Assembly (NCBI GenBank): GCA_021647445.1
Contig: JAKIUS010000055.1
Location: 1-8,013, forward strand
Reading direction: 5' to 3'
Length of the DNA stretch: 8,013 bases
From: Geopsychrobacter sp.
GTDB lineage: Bacteria; Desulfobacterota; Desulfuromonadia; Desulfuromonadales; Geopsychrobacteraceae
Shown piece after piece: positions 1-5,951 of this stretch (position 1 is the first letter of the stretch; the number at the start of each line of letters is the position of its first letter). Made by a program: the position numbers and the translations under genes. Below the pieces are notes generated by a model. The model did not search any database. It had not been told where the DNA came from and saw only the letters and a list, made by a program, of their open reading frames with translations.

Positions 1-1103
1 TGTGGGCTGTCGAACTGGATTCCCAACCTGAATGCACCGGCTGCTGGGGTGCCGCCGACGTGGCGGACGGTGCCGGTGGTCTCGAGATTTTTTGGCCAGA
101 AGGGGTAGCGGAAGCAGAGTTCGACCCTGGTGCCGATGGCGGGAGTGCTATCGCTTTTGAGTGATAAGCCGGTGTGGCTGATATCCGAGGAGAGGGCCGA
201 AGTGAAACGTTGTTGTCCGGCGATTTTAATCTCGACAATGTTGCGAAACTGGTGGCGACTGGCTCCGCGCGTGTCGTCGAGACGCGGCAAGATCGTATTG
301 CGTGACGCCTTGGCTTCATAAAGACGCCGGTCTGCGGCTTCAATCAGTTCGCCGGTACTGGCGCCATGTTGTGGATAGCAGGCGACACCACCACTGATGG
401 TCAGGTTGTTGTTGTCGAGACGCTCCTGACCAGAGAAAGATTCGACATCGATGAGTTGACGAATCTCTTCGGCTTTTTGAATCGCGTCTTCTAGGTTGCA
501 GTCGGGGAGCAGTACCGCAAATTCTTCCCCTCCGTAACGCGCGGGCAGATCGAGCTCACCGGTGTGATTCTTTAGAATATCACCAATTTTGCGCAAGATC
601 TGATCGCCCTGCAGGTGACCACAGCGGTCATTGAACTGTTTAAAGTGATCGAGATCGAAAATCAGGATACTGAAGGTCTGGCCCGCTTCGTGATTGGCCA
701 GTTTGATTGCTTGTTGAAGTTGTTGTTTGAAATAACTCTGGTTGTAGAGTCGGGTCAGCCCATCGGTGACCGCTGAACGACGGATCTCTTCGAGGTCATC
801 GGCTTCAATGATGCGTGGGTTGTTTAATTCGTTGGTTTTTTGGCGTAGATAATTCAGGAGCGCTGCTCGAAACGACTGACGTGGGGACTCGGGCCGAGCG
901 AGGGTAGCAGTGGCTTCACGCCAATAATGGCCAGCCTGGGCTGCGGTGAAGTTTTTTCCGAACAGGTAGTTTAAGGCCACGCAGTATGCGCGTTCTCCTT
1001 GAGTCTGGGCCAAGGCCTCGATGGCGGTGTAAAGCCGCTCGTCATCTTCGTCGCAGCTATAAAAAAGCCGCTGAATTCCCTCTTGCATGGCAACATTGTC
1101 CAT
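1..1103 (-). CDS. Diguanylate cyclase with C-terminal PilZ domain (GGDEF-PilZ), C-terminus cut by window edge
   Basis: My translation of the minus strand from ATG at 1103 gives 367 uninterrupted codons to the window edge. Residues 1-105 are a mostly helical region I do not recognise. Residues about 110-275 are a GGDEF domain that makes cyclic di-GMP from two GTP: metal-binding D150 in FDLDHFK, N158, GHLQGD with D167, and the signature GGEEF at 191-195, so it should be active. The usual inhibitory I-site RxxD upstream of the signature reads GELD (182-185), so that arginine is missing. Residues about 283 onward are a PilZ c-di-GMP-binding domain, with R283xxxR287 and DISHTG (307-312) both intact. 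No membrane segment or signal peptide is seen, so it is probably cytosolic. The start is supported by AGAGGA four bases upstream. It follows the MscS gene on the same strand after 222 bases. The fusion and family calls are firm; the signal sensed by the N-terminus is unknown. Confidence 0.9.
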   Translation of the reverse strand, partial: MDNVAMQEGIQRLFYSCDEDDERLYTAIEALAQTQGERAYCVALNYLFGKNFTAAQAGHYWREATATLARPESPRQSFRAALLNYLRQKTNELNNPRIIEADDLEEIRRSAVTDGLTRLYNQSYFKQQLQQAIKLANHEAGQTFSILIFDLDHFKQFNDRCGHLQGDQILRKIGDILKNHTGELDLPARYGGEEFAVLLPDCNLEDAIQKAEEIRQLIDVESFSGQERLDNNNLTISGGVACYPQHGASTGELIEAADRRLYEAKASRNTILPRLDDTRGASRHQFRNIVEIKIAGQQRFTSALSSDISHTGLSLKSDSTPAIGTRVELCFRYPFWPKNLETTGTVRHVGGTPAAGAFRLGIQFDSP

Positions 1104-1260
1104 CGGTCCTCTTCTCCCTGAGCTTTGCAAAGTCGCCGTTTGACGATATCCCTTTTGCGAAATAGCCGATCAAAAACGCTCCCCTTTGGGTGGGTAGCTG
1201 GTGCTGGCTTATAAGCGCTTCAGTGTGTAATTTATGGCGGTTTGTGAGTGCAAGATCTTT

Positions 1261-1283
1261 GCCGTTTCCTTTGGAAAAACAGC
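1261..1283 (-). repeat. Imperfect hairpin between the MscS and GGDEF-PilZ genes
   Basis: On the minus strand GCTGTTT, a TT bulge, CC, loop AAA, GG, AAACGGC can fold into about nine pairs including one G-U. There is no T-run after it on either strand, so a classical intrinsic terminator is not supported. It could be an RNA processing or attenuation structure in the transcript between the two genes, or chance. Confidence 0.3.
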
Positions 1284-1305
1284 TACTTACATAACATTAA
1301 ATAAG

Positions 1306-1321
1306 GGCAGCTTATGTGCCG
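1306..1321 (-). promoter_or_regulatory. Possible sigma-54 (RpoN) promoter upstream of the GGDEF-PilZ gene
   Basis: On the minus strand the sequence CGGCACATAAGCTGCC has the essential GG and GC doublets at the spacing of the TGGCACN5TTGCW consensus, with mismatches at the first T, the first T of TTGC and the last base. It lies just after the MscS stop codon and about 200 bases before the diguanylate cyclase start, which is a long leader. A TATAAG -10-like hexamer also occurs at 1208-1213, but its -35 is poor. Only the match is seen; function is inferred. Confidence 0.25.
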
Positions 1322-1325
1322 AGGC

Positions 1326-2441
1326 TCATGAGATGGGCAGGCCCGCGTTCCCCTTTGTTTGACTCAGGTAAATTGTGCGGCTGGGGAAGGCGATCTCCAG
1401 TCCCATCTCTTCGAGGATATCCATAATTTTTAAACAGACATCCTGACGTGCATCGAGATAGTCGCCCCAGACCGTGGTGCGGGTGAAGCAGTAGACGAGG
1501 ATATCGAGACTTGAGGCACCAAAATCGGTAAAATTGACCAGAAAAAACTCTTGATCAATGGCAGGATGTTCACGCAGCAAGGTACGAATATTTTCGATCG
1601 CATTGCGCATCTGGGTCGGCGTGGTCGCGTAGCTTATGCCGACCGACATCTTGATACGTCGTTTTGGCATGCGACTGAAATTGTTAATCGCCTGATTGGT
1701 CAGGGTGTTGTTGGGGATGGTAACCAGGGTTTTGGCAAAGGTGCGGATTCGTGTGGAACGAAAGCCAATCTCTTCGACGGTGCCCTCGACATCTCCGGCT
1801 TTGACCCAGTCGCCAATCTGAAAGGGACGGTCGAGGATGATCATCAACGAACCGAAGATATTTGAAAGGCTGTCCTTGGCCGCCAGGGCAACGGCGAGAC
1901 CACCAATCCCCAGCGAAGCTATCAAGCCGGAGATAGGATAGCCGAGAGTTTGGGCCAGCATCAGCCCCATCATGATAATAATGAAACTGCGTAGGCCCTT
2001 ACGGATAAAGGGGAGCAGATGATCATCGAGCGTTGATTCGGTCTTTTGGGTCCAATGACTGAGCCATGCGTCAAGCAGGCCGATCAAGTTGAACATGAAC
2101 CAGCCGATATTGATAATAAACAACAGGCGAATCAGTTCATCGGCGTCGGCCGCCAGGTCGATCGGTTGGCGCGGCAGGGCGAGCAGGGAGGTTGCGAGCC
2201 AGAGCCCGCCGATAAGAACTAAAAAGCTGGTCGGGCGCTTGAGTTGCTCGAGCAGCATATCGTCCATCTCTCCGGCGGTGCGGCGCGCGGCAGCGACTAG
2301 GGTGCGGGCCAGCAGCAGTGAGAGTATATTGCGCAGAAGCAAGGCGAAAAATAGCACACTGCCCGCCAGCAGCATGCGACCAAAGCTGATGCCAGCGAAA
2401 CTCTGATCTAGCAAGTGACTGAATTGGGTTAAAGATTCCAC
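1326..2441 (-). CDS. MscS-family small-conductance mechanosensitive channel
   Basis: This is a 371-residue inner-membrane protein expected to form an osmotic-release channel opened by membrane tension. Hydrophobic segments lie at about 20-47, 70-90, 105-127 and 151-167. They are followed by the pore-lining helix at about 172-200, rich in Gly and Ala, as in GLIASLGIGGLAVALAAKD. The diagnostic MscS beta-domain follows: DRPFQIGDWV (204-213), GTVEEIGFRST (220-230) and the IPN motif at 242-244. The C-terminal FPSRTIYL (352-359) is typical of the family. It is longer than E. coli MscS (286 residues) because of extra N-terminal membrane segments. The start is GTG (2439-2441) with only a weak AAGG about ten bases upstream; the next Met is residue 23 and has no ribosome site. 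The leader is occupied by heptamer repeats. Which MscS subtype it is, and what regulates it, cannot be seen. Confidence 0.92.
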   Translation of the reverse strand: MESLTQFSHLLDQSFAGISFGRMLLAGSVLFFALLLRNILSLLLARTLVAAARRTAGEMDDMLLEQLKRPTSFLVLIGGLWLATSLLALPRQPIDLAADADELIRLLFIINIGWFMFNLIGLLDAWLSHWTQKTESTLDDHLLPFIRKGLRSFIIIMMGLMLAQTLGYPISGLIASLGIGGLAVALAAKDSLSNIFGSLMIILDRPFQIGDWVKAGDVEGTVEEIGFRSTRIRTFAKTLVTIPNNTLTNQAINNFSRMPKRRIKMSVGISYATTPTQMRNAIENIRTLLREHPAIDQEFFLVNFTDFGASSLDILVYCFTRTTVWGDYLDARQDVCLKIMDILEEMGLEIAFPSRTIYLSQTKGNAGLPIS

Positions 2442-2452
2442 GGTTGTTGGCC

Positions 2453-2524
2453 TTGTTAGTTGTTGTTTGTCAGTTGTCGGTTGTCGGTTGTCGGTTGTTT
2501 AGGTTTTAACATCGAACATCGAAC
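2453..2524 (+). repeat. Composite heptamer repeat, copy A
   Basis: Seven heptamers run from 2453 to 2501: TTGTTAG, TTGTTGT, TTGTCAG, three of TTGTCGG, then TTGTTTA. A GGTTTTAAC core follows at 2502-2510, then two ATCGAAC units at 2511-2524. A further degenerate TTGTTGG sits at 2444-2450, right at the MscS start. The element fills the gap between the thermonuclease stop and the MscS start. It shares AGGTTTTAACATCGAACA and the same architecture with copy B at 3455-3519. The form resembles the short tandemly repeated heptamers described in cyanobacteria; identity with any named family is not claimed. Confidence 0.85.
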
Positions 2525-2533
2525 CTTTCCCCA

Positions 2534-3019
2534 TTATTTCTGCCACAATCCACGATGCTGCTTACGAGCCGTTTGTTCGGCGCGCAGGAAGTCGGTTTTG
2601 CGGCGGAAGTTGAAACGGCGGTAGACGGCTGCCAGACCATTTTCGAGCAGAAGCCGGTTGAGCAATCTTCCGTCTGGAAGAAAGACGTAGGCGAGGATGC
2701 GCCCATACTTGTCGGTTTTTTCATGGTCGAATTCTAGCCGGACTCTGCGATTTTTGACCTGTTGCATGTTGAATTCGAAGGCTTGTCTGCCGATCTTACG
2801 CAGGGTGCGGCGTGTAAGTTTGTTGTTTCTTAGGTAGTATTTGTCACGCGGGGAATCTTTCTTTTCGGGAGTATCAATGCCGATTAGGCGGACCTTACCA
2901 ACCCCTGCAACCTTGATGGTGTCGCCGTCATAGATCCAGTTGACCTTTCCGTACTCTGTCGCAGCAAGAGCGCTGCTACTGATGAGACAAAGCAGTGTAA
3001 TTAATAACCAACGACGCAT
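2534..3019 (-). CDS. Secreted thermonuclease-like (SNase-fold) nuclease
   Basis: This 161-residue protein has an N-terminal signal peptide, MRRWLLITLLCLISSSALA, with likely cleavage after ALA (residue 19), so it should be exported. The rest is one staphylococcal nuclease-like domain, a Ca2+-dependent phosphodiesterase in the best-studied member. All key residues can be matched: D33 in YDGDT (SNase D21), R44 in VRLIGIDTPE (R35), D49 and E52 (D40, E43), and R107 in DKYGRILAY (R87). It should therefore be catalytically competent, with roles such as extracellular DNA or RNA breakdown. Its ATG overlaps the stop of the upstream membrane-protein gene by one base (TGATG), which suggests translational coupling. 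Substrate preference cannot be read from the sequence. Confidence 0.9.
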   Translation of the reverse strand: MRRWLLITLLCLISSSALAATEYGKVNWIYDGDTIKVAGVGKVRLIGIDTPEKKDSPRDKYYLRNNKLTRRTLRKIGRQAFEFNMQQVKNRRVRLEFDHEKTDKYGRILAYVFLPDGRLLNRLLLENGLAAVYRRFNFRRKTDFLRAEQTARKQHRGLWQK

Positions 3020-3441
3020 CAGCGGCCCCAGAAAATACGGGTGAAGATCCCAGTGAAAAAGCCCCAGACCAGATTGGTTGTAATAACGATCACAGGGGTG
3101 AGCAGGCCGAGGTCCAGACCTGCCTGACCCTTACCGAGATGGTAGGGGAAGATGACAAAGAGCATGTAGCTGGTCGGGAGCAGGCTGAGATAGAGTCCCT
3201 TGCGCACCCAGTGACGTCGGGCGCGGGGGACGCCGACGCTTAGAAAGTAAGGAATGGCCCAGATGCCGCCCCATACAAGGCGCGGATAAAGCCAACCGGG
3301 GGATAGCTTGGGGGCAATCTGGACATTGAGCAGGGAGATGAGCCCCCAGTTGCCGATCATCCAGACAAAGAGACTGCACATCAGGCCGCCAAGCAGACCA
3401 CCGACAAAACATACAGCGAGCAGGGTACCGTTTTTCTGCAT
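3019..3441 (-). CDS. Small four-helix membrane protein, function unknown
   Basis: I do not recognise this 140-residue protein. It has four clear hydrophobic segments at about 7-33, 50-69, 82-100 and 112-136, short loops and a basic loop ARRHWVRKG (74-82), which by the positive-inside rule places that loop in the cytoplasm. Many Gly, Trp and Pro residues lie in the helices. The ATG at 3441 has a good ribosome site, GGAG, five bases upstream. It overlaps the secreted thermonuclease by one base and the two are probably made together. It could help in envelope function or nuclease export, but that is a guess from position only. A heptamer repeat lies directly upstream. Confidence 0.8.
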   Translation of the reverse strand: MQKNGTLLAVCFVGGLLGGLMCSLFVWMIGNWGLISLLNVQIAPKLSPGWLYPRLVWGGIWAIPYFLSVGVPRARRHWVRKGLYLSLLPTSYMLFVIFPYHLGKGQAGLDLGLLTPVIVITTNLVWGFFTGIFTRIFWGR

Positions 3442-3454
3442 AGGATCTCCGGAT

Positions 3455-3519
3455 TGGTCGGTGGTCAGTGGTCAGTGGTCAGTGGTTCAGGTTTTAACAT
3501 CGAACAACGAACTTCGAAC
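3455..3519 (+). repeat. Composite heptamer repeat, copy B
   Basis: Heptamers TGGTCGG, three of TGGTCAG and TGGTTCA occupy 3455-3489. The GGTTTTAAC core follows at 3490-3498, then ATCGAAC, AACGAAC and TTCGAAC at 3499-3519. The order and orientation match copy A, although the first heptamer type has drifted from TTGTCGG to TGGTCAG. It fills the gap between the larE stop (3525) and the start of the membrane-protein gene (3441). Confidence 0.85.
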
Positions 3520-3524
3520 TTGTC

Positions 3525-4334
3525 CTACGGCAGCGTTGCGTTAATGCTGCCGGTGCGGTAGCCCTGCAGATCGAGAGTGACGAAGGTAAAACCGGCTTTT
3601 TTGAAGGTTGTGACCAGTCTGTCGCGTAGTTCTGGTTCGAGGAGTCGGTTGATTTCTGTCTGAGCAACCTCAACCCGGGCGATTTTGTCGTGGTAACGGA
3701 CCCGGTAGTTTTTAAAACCATTTTCACGTAGAAAGGTTTCGCATTGGTCGATCTGCCGCAAACGTTCAAGGGTGATTTTGGTTCCGTAGGGGAAGCGCGA
3801 AGAGAGGCAGGCGAAGGCCTGTTTATCCCAGGTTTTAAGACCGAGTTGGCGGCTTAAGGCGCGAATGTCTTTTTTGGTCAGTTCGGCTTCCAGCAGGGGC
3901 GAACGCACTTGCAGTTCGGTGACCGCCTCGCGTCCCGGTCGGTAATCACCTAGGTCGTCCAGGTTCGAACCATCAAGTACGAGGCTAAATCCGCGCTCTT
4001 TGGCTTGTTCGAGGCAGAGGCTGAAAAGTTCAAACTGACAGTGGTAGCAGCGACGCGGCGGGTTGTCGGCAAAACCGGGAATCTCGAGTTCATTGCTTTC
4101 GATGACGATCTGCTCAACGCCGATTTCGCGCGCCAGTTCGCACGCCTGTTGAAATTCGTATTCAGGGTAGGTCGGGGAGGTCGCGGTGAGCGCCAGAACC
4201 TGCTGCGCGCCGAGACAGTCGCTGGCGACCTTGAGCAGAAAGGTCGAGTCAACTCCACCAGAGAATGCGACGACAACCCGTTGCATCTCGCGCAGAAGTG
4301 TTTGCAAGCGGTCCATCTTTGCTTGGAGAGGCAT
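3525..4334 (-). CDS. larE: LarE-type ATP-dependent sulfur transferase
   Basis: This 269-residue protein belongs to the LarE family. In the nickel-pincer nucleotide cofactor pathway LarE adenylates the carboxylates made by LarB and installs sulfur, before LarC inserts nickel for lactate racemase (LarA) and relatives. The PP-loop ATP site is SGGVDS (25-30) in VVAFSGGVDSTFLLKVA. Family motifs NPPRRCYHCQFELF (91-104) and ACLSSRFPYG (175-184) are present. Cysteines C96, C99 and C176 are all kept. C176 matches the sacrificial cysteine of the Lactiplantibacillus enzyme; forms with all three are thought to hold a [4Fe-4S] cluster that carries the sulfur, so this copy is probably the cluster type. The gene starts 14 bases after the Rrf2 gene. 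The ribosome site before ATG 4334 is weak; Met7 is an alternative. No larA, larB or larC lies in the window, so it may serve another nickel-pincer enzyme elsewhere. Confidence 0.88.
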   Translation of the reverse strand: MPLQAKMDRLQTLLREMQRVVVAFSGGVDSTFLLKVASDCLGAQQVLALTATSPTYPEYEFQQACELAREIGVEQIVIESNELEIPGFADNPPRRCYHCQFELFSLCLEQAKERGFSLVLDGSNLDDLGDYRPGREAVTELQVRSPLLEAELTKKDIRALSRQLGLKTWDKQAFACLSSRFPYGTKITLERLRQIDQCETFLRENGFKNYRVRYHDKIARVEVAQTEINRLLEPELRDRLVTTFKKAGFTFVTLDLQGYRTGSINATLP

Positions 4335-4348
4335 AGTGTAGTTCCGGC

Positions 4349-4834
4349 TTAGATGAAGTACATGAAGCGGTGGTCGAGTTCTTTTTCGACCCCCATCTCT
4401 TTGGCCTGATCGCAGAGCGATTTCAGCGAAAGGGTGTCAAAATAGTCGCCAAGGATCTTGCTGGCGGTATTCCAGATGTTTTGGGTGACGCAACGGTTGT
4501 CGAATTGGCAGGCCTGATCACTCTCTTCGTTTGCCTTGGTCTTGCGCAGTCCCTTCACGCAGTTGACCAGTTGTAGCTCTCCTTCGGCGGCGAGCACGAT
4601 ATCCTTGACCGTAATCTCTTCGGCTGGCCGGGCCAGGCTGTAACCGCCCTGGGGACCACGTCGACTGTTGAGAAGTCCAGCCTTTTTAAGGTCTTGAAAA
4701 ATCTGTTCAAGGTAGCGTGGCGAGATGTTTTGACGGCGCGAGATATCTTTGATCTGCGCAGGCAAGGTGCCGGTATGATAGGCCATGTCGAACATGGCAC
4801 GGACGCCGTAGCGGCTTTTGGTTGAAAGTTTCAT
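4349..4834 (-). CDS. Rrf2-family (IscR-like) transcriptional regulator
   Basis: This 161-residue winged-helix repressor or activator belongs to the Rrf2 family. The N-terminus MKLSTKSRYGVRAMFDMA and the wing RRGPQGGYSLARP (about 58-70) are diagnostic. I chose ATG 4834 over the longer ATG at 4849 because GGAGG stands eight bases before 4834, and the longer start would lie on that ribosome site. Cysteines C92, C109 and C115 (C-x16-C-x5-C) fill the iron-sulfur ligand region. IscR has C-x5-C-x5-C, so the first loop here is longer, with a charged insert KTKANEESDQ. An Fe-S or redox-sensing role is therefore likely but not proven. It heads a probable operon with larE 14 bases downstream. A strong promoter and inverted repeats lie directly upstream and suggest autoregulation. 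C141 is a further cysteine. Confidence 0.9.
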   Translation of the reverse strand: MKLSTKSRYGVRAMFDMAYHTGTLPAQIKDISRRQNISPRYLEQIFQDLKKAGLLNSRRGPQGGYSLARPAEEITVKDIVLAAEGELQLVNCVKGLRKTKANEESDQACQFDNRCVTQNIWNTASKILGDYFDTLSLKSLCDQAKEMGVEKELDHRFMYFI

Positions 4835-4857
4835 TTGTGGTACCTCCATGAATGTTC

Positions 4858-4900
4858 TTATTGTAAAACTATAAATAAAGCTGACTTCTTATGTCAAGAA
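4858..4900 (-). promoter_or_regulatory. Operator-like inverted repeats over the Rrf2 promoter
   Basis: Two perfect short inverted repeats cover the promoter. TTCTT-N5-AAGAA at 4886-4900 overlaps the -35. CTTATT-N11-AATAAG at 4858-4880 is centred on the -10. Rrf2 proteins bind as dimers to AT-rich palindromes and many repress their own gene, so either could be the site. Neither matches the known IscR consensus closely. The AT-rich context makes short inverted repeats easy to find by chance. Confidence 0.35.
4868..4897 (-). promoter_or_regulatory. Sigma-70-type promoter of the Rrf2-larE unit
   Basis: On the minus strand a perfect -35 TTGACA (4897-4892) is separated by 18 bases from TATAGT (4873-4868), a one-mismatch -10. 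The predicted start of transcription falls about 25-30 bases before the chosen ATG at 4834. This is the best promoter match in the window. Confidence 0.65.
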
Positions 4901-4920
4901 TATTTCACGGATAAATAGGG

Positions 4921-4977
4921 GGTAAATTGCGGTACTTCAGAGCGGGATAGCCACTGTGATGTACCGGGGTATTTACC
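4921..4977. repeat. Large imperfect inverted repeat between DUF1847 and Rrf2 genes
   Basis: GGTAAAT-tgc-GGTAC (4921-4935) faces GTACC-ggggt-ATTTACC (4961-4977) across a 25-base loop. Twelve pairs are split by an internal loop of three and five bases. It lies after the DUF1847 stop and upstream of the Rrf2 promoter. There is no T-run on either side, so an intrinsic terminator is unlikely. It could be an RNA structure at the DUF1847 mRNA end, a protein-binding site or a small degenerate mobile repeat. Confidence 0.5.
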
Positions 4978-4996
4978 TATTACATGTAAATGCAGA

Positions 4997-5728
4997 TTAG
5001 ATTTTGTCTTCCATTTTTATAACAGGCTGTTTTTGCAGACGTTTGTAATAAAAATTCTGACCATAGAGAACTGCCGCCGGGTTGTGGCCGGTGACACGAT
5101 CCTTGGCGACCAGGGTCGAAACCGGTGCCTTTGAATGTTTTGCAAAGAGCATATCGTGGCCAACGCAGAGTCCGACGATCAGGTTCATGTCGGTCTGTTG
5201 TTCGTTTAAAACCTGTGCCTGGGCAATGGGATTGCATGCTGGCTCGAAAGTGCCGGGGCGTACTTTCTCATCCTCTTTGAGCCCCAATTTTAGCTTGTCG
5301 AGACTGCCAGCCTTGCAACAGACCGAGATCGGTTGCAGATCCTGGGCGGTCAGAATGTCGGCGAGACGTGAGCTCTCATCGAGCAGGCCGATACAGGTCG
5401 CAATGCCGATTTTTCTGAAACCCATCAGTTTTGCCAGCGCAATGGTATCTTCGACCCGGGTCCAGCGGGCATTGACGGCATCACTGCCAGGCACCGGTTG
5501 ATAGCATAGGCCTTCAACCCGAGCCGCAACCCGCGCCAGTTTTGCATCTTCGCTCTCTCCGGTATATTCGTTAAACGTGGCTTTTACCGTCTCTTCGTGC
5601 AGGGTTGCGGGGCAGTGTGCGGGGCGGCCTGGTCCCTGACCCGGTTCGCTCCAACAGTTGGTCTCCCCTTTTTGTTGCCACAAAGAATTGCATTTTGTGC
5701 AGGTTGTCGCTGGTTTTTCGTTGTTCAT
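4997..5728 (-). CDS. DUF1847 cysteine-rich protein, function unknown
   Basis: This 243-residue protein matches the DUF1847 family, found mainly in strict anaerobes. The clearest family stretches are GLCVGHDMLFAKHSKAPVST (186-205) and the following VAKDRVTGHNPAAVLYG. Ten cysteines are present, at 10, 13, 25, 39, 75, 112, 137, 138, 165 and 188. C10xxC13, C25 and C39 form an N-terminal zinc- or Fe-S-like cluster. The CVGHD and GHNPAA segments may add ligands. No signal peptide or membrane segment is seen, so it should be cytosolic. The ATG at 5728 has GGAG six bases upstream. A run of nine G lies 22-30 bases before the start. It looks monocistronic. The reaction is not known for the family; a metal or redox role is inference from the cysteines. 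Confidence 0.87.
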   Translation of the reverse strand: MNNEKPATTCTKCNSLWQQKGETNCWSEPGQGPGRPAHCPATLHEETVKATFNEYTGESEDAKLARVAARVEGLCYQPVPGSDAVNARWTRVEDTIALAKLMGFRKIGIATCIGLLDESSRLADILTAQDLQPISVCCKAGSLDKLKLGLKEDEKVRPGTFEPACNPIAQAQVLNEQQTDMNLIVGLCVGHDMLFAKHSKAPVSTLVAKDRVTGHNPAAVLYGQNFYYKRLQKQPVIKMEDKI

Positions 5729-5749
5729 ACGCTGCTCCTGTTGTCAATT

Positions 5750-5758
5750 CCCCCCCCC
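5750..5758 (-). repeat. Homopolymeric G9 tract upstream of the DUF1847 gene
   Basis: Nine consecutive C on the plus strand read as G9 on the coding strand, ending 22 bases before the ATG at 5728 and just upstream of its ribosome site. Runs this long are prone to slippage during replication and could change leader length or promoter spacing. No convincing promoter was found around it, so the effect on expression is unknown. Confidence 0.75.
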
Positions 5759-5910
5759 GGTTCAAAATGCAGGTTAGCAGGGTCAAAAATCACTGTCCAC
5801 TAATGTCTGTGTAAATCCATATATCTAAATGTCGTAGCTCCGCAGAATCTTGGCCAATCCCCACATGTCGCATAGCTTGGGCCGGGTGCTGAAGAGTTAC
5901 AAGGCTTCTT

Positions 5911-5938
5911 CCTCTTTGTCCCTCTTTTGTCCTTTTTC
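5911..5938 (+). repeat. Pyrimidine-rich short direct repeat after the peroxiredoxin gene
   Basis: CCTCTTTGTC (5911-5920) and CCTCTTTTGTC (5921-5931) are near-copies in tandem, followed by CTTTTTC. On the mRNA of the peroxiredoxin-like gene this is a purine-rich tract soon after the TAATAG stops. It is not a hairpin terminator. The rest of the 223-base gap up to the DUF1847 gene (5729-5951) shows no gene and no strong promoter. Confidence 0.45.
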
Positions 5939-5951
5939 TTGATCTCATCTA

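Noticed and set aside
1104..1325. c-di-GMP (GEMM) riboswitch before the GGDEF-PilZ gene
   Set aside because: Fragments such as GGAAACGGCAAAG occur, but the conserved GEMM core and tetraloop-receptor layout could not be matched.
2453..3519. CRISPR array
   Set aside because: The repeats are seven-base tandem units without spacers or unique intervening sequence.
4835..4849. Longer Rrf2 start at ATG 4849
   Set aside because: That ATG overlaps the GGAGG ribosome site of the ATG at 4834, and the added residues MEVPQ are not part of the family N-terminus.
5742..5747. TTGACA on the minus strand just before the DUF1847 gene as a -35
   Set aside because: The matching -10 would fall inside the coding region after the ATG and no such hexamer is there.
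5597..5814. Plus-strand open frames over the DUF1847 start
   Set aside because: They are antisense to the well-supported DUF1847 N-terminus and its leader, with no family features.
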